64,000 nt of DNA from Chryseobacterium sp. SN22 (GTDB lineage: Bacteria; Bacteroidota; Bacteroidia; Flavobacteriales; Weeksellaceae): contig NZ_VTSX01000025.1 of NCBI RefSeq assembly GCF_008329705.1, positions 1-64,000 of the forward strand. Reading direction: 5' to 3'. A model generated the notes under the pieces. The model searched no databases, was not told the origin of the DNA, and saw only the letters and a list, made by a program, of their open reading frames with translations. Of the stretch, positions 59,153 through 64,000 are shown piece after piece. A program made the position numbers and the translations under genes. Each line of letters starts with the position of its first letter. Position 1 is the stretch's first letter.

Positions 59153-60649
59153 TTATTGCACGGCCTGCAGAACATTAATATTTCCATACCCGTAATCGGA
59201 ATTCGGTGTCGGATAATAGGTGGCCGATTGTCTCATCTTATTTAACACCTGATTTCTTGTCCAGGAAGGATTTTTTGCCCAGACCAATGCTGCGATTCCT
59301 GCGGTGGAAGCCGTGGCTACAGAAGATCCGCCCACATAATCGGTCTGCCCATTATAATAGCTGAGAACCGGGATGTTGCTTCCTGAGGCTCTTTCCATCT
59401 GATAAGTAAAATCGATTTCAGATCCGGAATGGCAGACATCACATTTCTGGTTGGAAGTATTTTCTTTTACGCCGGTGACTGCCTGCGCTTCGGGCATCGA
59501 CGCAGGGAAGATTACCCCCACAAAGTTCGTAAAGCTGGTAGAGGTTCCGCCCGCGCAGAAAATCAGCTTTCCTTTCGAATACGCATATTTTACACCGTCT
59601 TCTATTTTCCCTACAGAGAAAATATGCCCCATCGACATGGAAATGATTTTTACATTATTGTTATTTCCCAATTCTGTAAATGCGATTTTGACTCCATTCT
59701 GCTCATGATAGCCGTCCAGGACTACGTTGGATGCTGCCCGGTAGGTAACCAGATTGGCGTTATAGGCTACTCCCACCGGCTGTCCCAGATTGTTTCGGGG
59801 TGCCGCGGCTGCCGAAGCCATGCTGGTTCCGTGGCCGCATTTATCAGCGGAGCCGTCGTAGCCGGTACTCCATGGCCATGAGGAATCGACATAAACACCG
59901 TTTTTGCTGATGGTTCTTCCGGTAGAAAGCCCATTGTTAAAGCTGCTTCCAAGCAACGTCTGCTCAGAAGAGACCCCGCTGTCGATGATCCCGATGGTAA
60001 CGCCTTTTCCTGTACTGTAGTTCCAGGCATTGACGATGTTGTGTTTTGCAAATGACCACGGCGCTTTGGCATTGGGTGAAACGGTAGTGTAATCGGAAGT
60101 GCTGAGCGCTGCAGATTCAAACCCGCAGCCTGATGAGCTGCTGCTGGATTTTGCTGCAGTCCCGAATTGCCTTTCATTTTCAAAATAGCGGTAATCGGCA
60201 GGCTCCAGGTACCGGATGTTCTTCATTTTTCTGAGTGCAATTACGGTTTCCTGCTTCTCAATAGTTACATCGATCTGGTTTAAATAAGGATCCGAAGACA
60301 GGACGATCCGGTCTGTTTTGCCTTCGTACTTTTGGATCAGCTCTAAAATTTCATTTTCGATGGCTTTGCTGTTTGCATTCAGGCTTCTGTCGAATGAAGA
60401 GCCAAAACCGATGGAAGCGATTTTATTTCCCTGATAAATCGCACTCCACACAAAATGATCGGAAGATTCATTCCACGAGAACCGTCCTTTGGTTTTGATG
60501 GTTTCATTGATTTTTTCATTAATCTGTCTGGCGGTTAGAGGATCTTTCTGTGTAATTTCAGTTTCAACAACGTTGCCCTGAAGATCGTCCCTGTTGCATC
60601 CTGTAAAAACGGAAAGGGATAAGAATAGATAAAAAACACTTTTTTTCAT
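59153..60649 (-). CDS. S8 (subtilisin-like) protease lipoprotein
   Basis: About 498 aa from the ATG at 60649. A lipoprotein signal with Cys near 18 (SLSVFTGC) precedes a pro-region of about 150 residues. The catalytic triad is visible: Asp in IGIIDSGVSSEQ, His in DKCGHGTSMASA, and Ser in GGSSVATASTAGIA. The last differs from the usual GTSMA pattern at the Ser by having SSVATA. The protein is anchored by lipid, probably at the outer membrane, and degrades proteins outside the cell. It has no T9SS-type C-terminal domain visible. Confidence 0.92.
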   Translation of the reverse strand: MKKSVFYLFLSLSVFTGCNRDDLQGNVVETEITQKDPLTARQINEKINETIKTKGRFSWNESSDHFVWSAIYQGNKIASIGFGSSFDRSLNANSKAIENEILELIQKYEGKTDRIVLSSDPYLNQIDVTIEKQETVIALRKMKNIRYLEPADYRYFENERQFGTAAKSSSSSSGCGFESAALSTSDYTTVSPNAKAPWSFAKHNIVNAWNYSTGKGVTIGIIDSGVSSEQTLLGSSFNNGLSTGRTISKNGVYVDSSWPWSTGYDGSADKCGHGTSMASAAAAPRNNLGQPVGVAYNANLVTYRAASNVVLDGYHEQNGVKIAFTELGNNNNVKIISMSMGHIFSVGKIEDGVKYAYSKGKLIFCAGGTSTSFTNFVGVIFPASMPEAQAVTGVKENTSNQKCDVCHSGSEIDFTYQMERASGSNIPVLSYYNGQTDYVGGSSVATASTAGIAALVWAKNPSWTRNQVLNKMRQSATYYPTPNSDYGYGNINVLQAVQ

Positions 60650-60754
60650 ATTAAATATATTTGATTCGCAAGACCAATATATCACTTTAGACTGAATTAC
60701 AATCTTTTAAAATTTAAATAATCTTTAATTCTGTTATGCTTTGAATAATAACAG

Positions 60755-60815
60755 ACATCGATTAAAAGCTGGAAGAGGGGGCTGGATGCAAGAAGTTTTC
60801 TTTGTCAAAATACAA
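60755..60815 (+). repeat. Dispersed intergenic repeat, copy D
   Basis: Contains ATTAAAAGCTGGAAGAGGGG, then GCTGGATGCAAGAAGTTTTC. It resembles the segments at 14921, 31280 and 52294. Confidence 0.45.
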
Positions 60816-60863
60816 CCAAAAGTTTGATGATTATATAAATCTTGTTTATTTCCTGAATTAAAG

Positions 60864-60892
60864 AAGGCTTCCGTTAACTGGAAGCCTTTTGT
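60864..60892 (-). terminator. Hairpin, probable terminator of hutH
   Basis: AAGGCTTCC (60864-60872) pairs with GGAAGCCTT (60880-60888). The minus-strand tail is only partly T-rich; no plus-strand gene lies upstream, so hutH is the likely user, about 100 bases after its stop. Confidence 0.55.
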
Positions 60893-60994
60893 TATCTCAA
60901 TATGGTTCAATATCATAAATTAGGGTGAAAGCCGACTGTTATATCATGAGGTAAAGCGGGCTTATATTTATACTGAACTTACGTTACTTTAAAA

Positions 60995-62482
60995 CTAGTT
61001 CACAATAAATTTCCGCTCATTAATCAGCTCGGCAATGGCCAGCATATCCTTCCCGATCAAACGGTCGTCTTCAAGTTTTGCAACTCTTGAACGGAGAATC
61101 GCGAAGTTTTCCTCAACAATTTTCGAACATTCTGCCGGCCTTCTGAATTCAAGTCCCTGGGCGGCAAACATCAGTTCAACAGCCAGGATATTTACTAAAT
61201 TCCCAAGTACCTGATTGAATTTTCTTCCGGAAATGCTTCCCATGGAAACATGGTCTTCCTGTCCTAAACTGGTTGGAATGGAATCTGCGGAAGCCGGGAA
61301 ACAAAGGGTTTTATTTTCCGTTACCAGAGCTGCAGAAGTATATTGAGGAATCATGAAACCTGAATTCAATCCGGAGCTTTCCGTTAATAATCTTGGCAAT
61401 CCGTATTTTCCTTCCAACAATAAATAGCTTCTTCGGTCTGAAATATTTCCCAGTTCGGCAGCCGCCAAGGTTGCGTAATCCAAAGGCAAAGCCATCAGCT
61501 GTCCGTGAAAATTTCCTCCTGAAATGGATTCTTCGGCACTCAGGACAATCGGGTTATCCGTTACGGAATTCAGTTCCGTTTCTGCCATCATTCTCAGATG
61601 TTCGAACGCATTACGGCTGGCTCCGTGTACCTGCGGCACACATCGCATGGAATAAGGATCCTGCACCCGGTCGCAGTATTCATGGGATTTGAGGTTATCG
61701 GAACCTTTTAAAAATTTCAGCATTCTTGCTGCCACTTTTTTACTTCCTTCGAAAGGTCTGATCTCGTGAAGCTCTTTTTTGAAAGGGCTTGCCGAACCTC
61801 TGTACGCTTCAAGGCTCATCGCTGCAGTCAGATCCGCAAGATCAAGTAAATATTCGAATTTCTCCAAACCCTTGATCGCATGCGCCAGAATAAACTGGGT
61901 CCCGTTGATCAGTCCCAAGCCTTCTTTCGGACCCAAAACCAGAGGCTCCAGATTATTTTTCTCCAAAACCTCAGCCGTTTCAAAGATTTCTGTTCCTACC
62001 CAAACCTGTCCCAGTCCTAAAAGCGGCAATACCAGGTGCGCCAGAGGCGCAAGATCACCTGAAGCGCCTACCGATCCCTGTTCCGGAACTACGGGAATGA
62101 TGTCTTTTTCCAGCATCAGGATCATCCGTTCGATCACTTCAAGGGATACTCCCGAAAATCCTTTTGATAATGCATGAACTTTAGCGATCATCATGATTTT
62201 GGAAAATTCTTTATCAATCGGCTTTCCTACCCCTACGGCATGGGAAATAATCAGGTTGTACTGTAAAAGCGCCGTTTCATCGGCAGAGATTTTTGTATCG
62301 CAAAGCGGCCCGAATCCCGTATTGATGCCGTATACACAACGATCGGATTCTACAATCTGCTGTACATTTTTATGGGATCTTAAAATCTGCTCTCTGGCAG
62401 CTTTGTTTAATTTAGCTTTATTTGGAGTTTTGCAGATCTCCAGGACATCATGGAAACCGAAAACGTCAACACCGTATATCAT
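60995..62482 (-). CDS. hutH: Histidine ammonia-lyase
   Basis: About 495 aa from the ATG at 62482 (MIYGVDVFGFHDV). The cofactor-forming Ala-Ser-Gly is in GSVGASGDLAPLAHL, where it makes the MIO group. YGINTGFGPL near the N terminus and LQYNLIISHAVGVG with its Ser-His follow the HAL pattern, though tyrosine-type lyases of flavobacteria can share the Ser-His pair. The enzyme removes ammonia from histidine to give urocanate. No other hut gene is adjacent, so the rest of the pathway is elsewhere or the substrate differs. Confidence 0.87.
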   Translation of the reverse strand: MIYGVDVFGFHDVLEICKTPNKAKLNKAAREQILRSHKNVQQIVESDRCVYGINTGFGPLCDTKISADETALLQYNLIISHAVGVGKPIDKEFSKIMMIAKVHALSKGFSGVSLEVIERMILMLEKDIIPVVPEQGSVGASGDLAPLAHLVLPLLGLGQVWVGTEIFETAEVLEKNNLEPLVLGPKEGLGLINGTQFILAHAIKGLEKFEYLLDLADLTAAMSLEAYRGSASPFKKELHEIRPFEGSKKVAARMLKFLKGSDNLKSHEYCDRVQDPYSMRCVPQVHGASRNAFEHLRMMAETELNSVTDNPIVLSAEESISGGNFHGQLMALPLDYATLAAAELGNISDRRSYLLLEGKYGLPRLLTESSGLNSGFMIPQYTSAALVTENKTLCFPASADSIPTSLGQEDHVSMGSISGRKFNQVLGNLVNILAVELMFAAQGLEFRRPAECSKIVEENFAILRSRVAKLEDDRLIGKDMLAIAELINERKFIVN

Positions 62483-62613
62483 TTTCAAAATTTTGTCCTA
62501 AAATTAAGCATTTAGCCAGTATTGGGAAAACTTATTTTCAAACATCATATTTTCTGAAAAGCAATTGATTAATTCACTACTTTTACCGCCGAAATATAAA
62601 AAATCAATACCCT

Positions 62614-63375
62614 ATGAAACTTAAATTTTTACTGTTATGCCTATCCATTGCGGGCACCGTTTCTTTTGCACAGAAAGTAAAATATTCAAAAGAAGAGGTT
62701 AAAAAAATGGAACAATACCTGTTCAACGAAGGCTTCAATACGCCCTCTACCAGAAAGACATCTACCGTTATCCTAAAGGACGGATCCACCCATAAAGGAT
62801 TCTGCAGCAAAACCGACACGAAAAAAGGCCAGATCTTTGAAGTAACCCTGAAAGACAGCCTTACAAAGAAAAACGAAGTTTTCGATGCCGAGCAGATCGC
62901 GGAAATGTATATCTACCCAAGCAACGCCGAAAAGATCATGAAGGTAGGAAAATATATGGGGAACATCCGGAATTACAGCACAAAAAAGCTGACGAAAACC
63001 ACCAATGATGACAGGATCTATTTTATCAACCAGACCGTTTCCCTGAAGAACAAAAAAGATGATAAGGAATTCCTGATGCAGGTGATCAATCCCGGATTTG
63101 ATGATATCATTTCGGTTTATCATGATCCGCGGGCCAAAGAAACTGCCGGCGTATCGTTTGGGTACGGTCCTCAGCTTGGCGGCGGGGTAATCAAATCTTA
63201 TTATGTAAAGAAAGGAAACAAAGTGATGTGGCTTCATAAAGATGATTTTGAAGACAATTACGATTTCCTGTTCGGGGATAATGCCGAATTCATGAAAAAG
63301 TACCCGAAAAATTCAGTGGAATGGGATTATTTCAGCTTCCTGATTCATGAATATACGGATATGGGCAACGGGTAA
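62614..63375 (+). CDS. Secreted protein of unknown function
   Basis: This 253-aa protein has a clear signal peptide (MKLKFLLLCLSIAGTVSFAQ). The mature part has a lysine-rich body, with ILKDGSTHKGFCSKTD at about 51-66, which resembles a small beta-domain, and a C-terminal half with DNAEFMKKYPKNSVEWDYF. No family was recognised. A terminator follows. Confidence 0.82.
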   Translation: MKLKFLLLCLSIAGTVSFAQKVKYSKEEVKKMEQYLFNEGFNTPSTRKTSTVILKDGSTHKGFCSKTDTKKGQIFEVTLKDSLTKKNEVFDAEQIAEMYIYPSNAEKIMKVGKYMGNIRNYSTKKLTKTTNDDRIYFINQTVSLKNKKDDKEFLMQVINPGFDDIISVYHDPRAKETAGVSFGYGPQLGGGVIKSYYVKKGNKVMWLHKDDFEDNYDFLFGDNAEFMKKYPKNSVEWDYFSFLIHEYTDMGNG

Positions 63376-63401
63376 ACATCAATTTTAACATAATATTTTG
63401 C

Positions 63402-63428
63402 AGCCATAGGATTTCTATGGCTTTTTTC
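63402..63428 (+). terminator. Terminator of the secreted protein gene
   Basis: AGCCATAG (63402-63409) pairs with CTATGGCT (63415-63422), followed by a T run. Confidence 0.8.
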
Positions 63429-63457
63429 TTGCTCTTTATTTCCGTAATTTTGTTAAT

Positions 63458-64000
63458 ATGAATCCTTCTTTAGAATTACAGCTCAAAACTTTACCATCCG
63501 AACCCGGTGTTTATCGTTATTATGATAAAAACAATCAGCTTTTGTATGTGGGAAAGGCTAAAAATCTGAAGAAAAGGGTTCTTTCGTATTTCAATAAGAA
63601 TCTCCCGGGATACCGGATCAAAATCATGGTCGGAAAAATCAACCGGCTGGAAACCACAATCGTCAACAGCGAATATGATGCCCTGCTCCTGGAAAATAAT
63701 CTGATCAAGGAGCATCAGCCTTTTTATAATGTGATGCTGAAGGATGATAAAACGTATCCGTGGATCTGTATCAAGAATGAAGACTTCCCCCGGATTTTCC
63801 TCACCCGTACAAAGATCAGAGACGGATCAGAGTATTACGGACCTTATGCCAGGGTACGTCCGGCTAAAATCCTGCTGGATACCATCAAGCATATTTACAA
63901 ACTCAGAACCTGCAACCTTAATCTGGCCCCTGCCAAAATTGAGGAGGGAAAGTATAAAGTCTGTCTGGAATATCACATCAAGAACTGCGAAGGGCCCTGC
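63458..64000 (+). CDS. uvrC: UvrABC excinuclease subunit C (5' part, cut by window end)
   Basis: The gene begins with ATG at 63458 and runs off the window after 181 codons. The N-terminal GIY-YIG nuclease domain is complete: GVYRYYDKNNQLLYVGKAKN, then KKRVLSYFNKN and ALLLENNLIKEHQPFYNV. The start of the next region, with YYGPYARVRPAKILLDTI and a Cys-rich KVCLEYHIKNCEGPC, also fits UvrC. UvrC makes the two cuts around a lesion during nucleotide excision repair. Confidence 0.95.
   Translation, partial: MNPSLELQLKTLPSEPGVYRYYDKNNQLLYVGKAKNLKKRVLSYFNKNLPGYRIKIMVGKINRLETTIVNSEYDALLLENNLIKEHQPFYNVMLKDDKTYPWICIKNEDFPRIFLTRTKIRDGSEYYGPYARVRPAKILLDTIKHIYKLRTCNLNLAPAKIEEGKYKVCLEYHIKNCEGPC

Larger units (their letters stand above)
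60650..60994. other. Intergenic stretch
   Basis: No gene was seen in this 345-base gap. It contains repeat copy D at 60755-60815 and the hairpin at 60864-60892. The rest shows nothing recognised. Confidence 0.5.

Overview
The window is a stretch of a flavobacterial (Bacteroidota) chromosome, most likely Chryseobacterium or a close Weeksellaceae relative. The signs are a PorP/SprF type IX secretion protein, many lipoproteins and secreted peptidases of types common in this group (S8, S9, M3, class-C-like serine hydrolase), GIN-domain and DUF2911/DUF3822/DUF5606 proteins, and repeated promoter elements of the Bacteroidota type (-33 TTG, -7 TAnnTTTG). No rRNA, tRNA, CRISPR array, integrase or transposase was seen.

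Region 1 (1-4970) is visibly more AT-rich than the rest and holds four genes, each overlapping the next: an SMC/Rad50-like ATPase without a zinc hook, a small middle protein, a predicted PD-(D/E)XK nuclease and a DNA methyltransferase with N-terminal DPFNGSGTT and later TSPPY motifs. This looks like a Lamassu/ABC-three-component type conflict system fused in one operon with a restriction-modification style methylase, and is the best candidate for an undescribed system. The left flank lies outside the window.

Region 2 (5000-20210) is mostly core: a DUF2911 protein; a translationally coupled PIG-L deacetylase / 36-aa membrane peptide / sodium:solute symporter operon; a CREST-like membrane hydrolase; a SUKH-like protein; a decayed secreted-protein gene; DUF5606, def and ruvX; a SixA-like phosphatase; a serine hydrolase; a phosphodiesterase; Smr, DUF3822 and rsmD; and a divergent HxlR regulator / nitroreductase pair.

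Region 3 (20270-23300) is a small AT-rich toxin island: an unknown protein, a papain-fold (Tox-PL, deamidase-like) polymorphic toxin and an Imm35/YrhB-like immunity protein, followed by a winged-helix-like tail fragment.

Region 4 (23300-51110) holds murI, hemW, porP, an RluD-type synthase, a PASTA protein, ddl, coaD, a broken four-helix-bundle gene, a TRIC channel, folA, a lemA-TPM-TPM operon, a MACPF lipoprotein with DUF5648 repeats (possible antibacterial pore-former), a kefF-kefC pair, a GIN lipoprotein, an M3 peptidase, a SlyD isomerase and sbcDC.

Region 5 (51180-64000) holds a luciferase-like monooxygenase, an acyltransferase, a DPP4-type S9 peptidase, YceI, a YgiD dioxygenase, a stefin-like small protein, a secreted CarboxypepD_reg protein, an S8 lipoprotein protease, a histidine ammonia-lyase and the 5' end of uvrC. 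Several intergenic gaps hold short dispersed repeats, including two long hairpin-forming elements.
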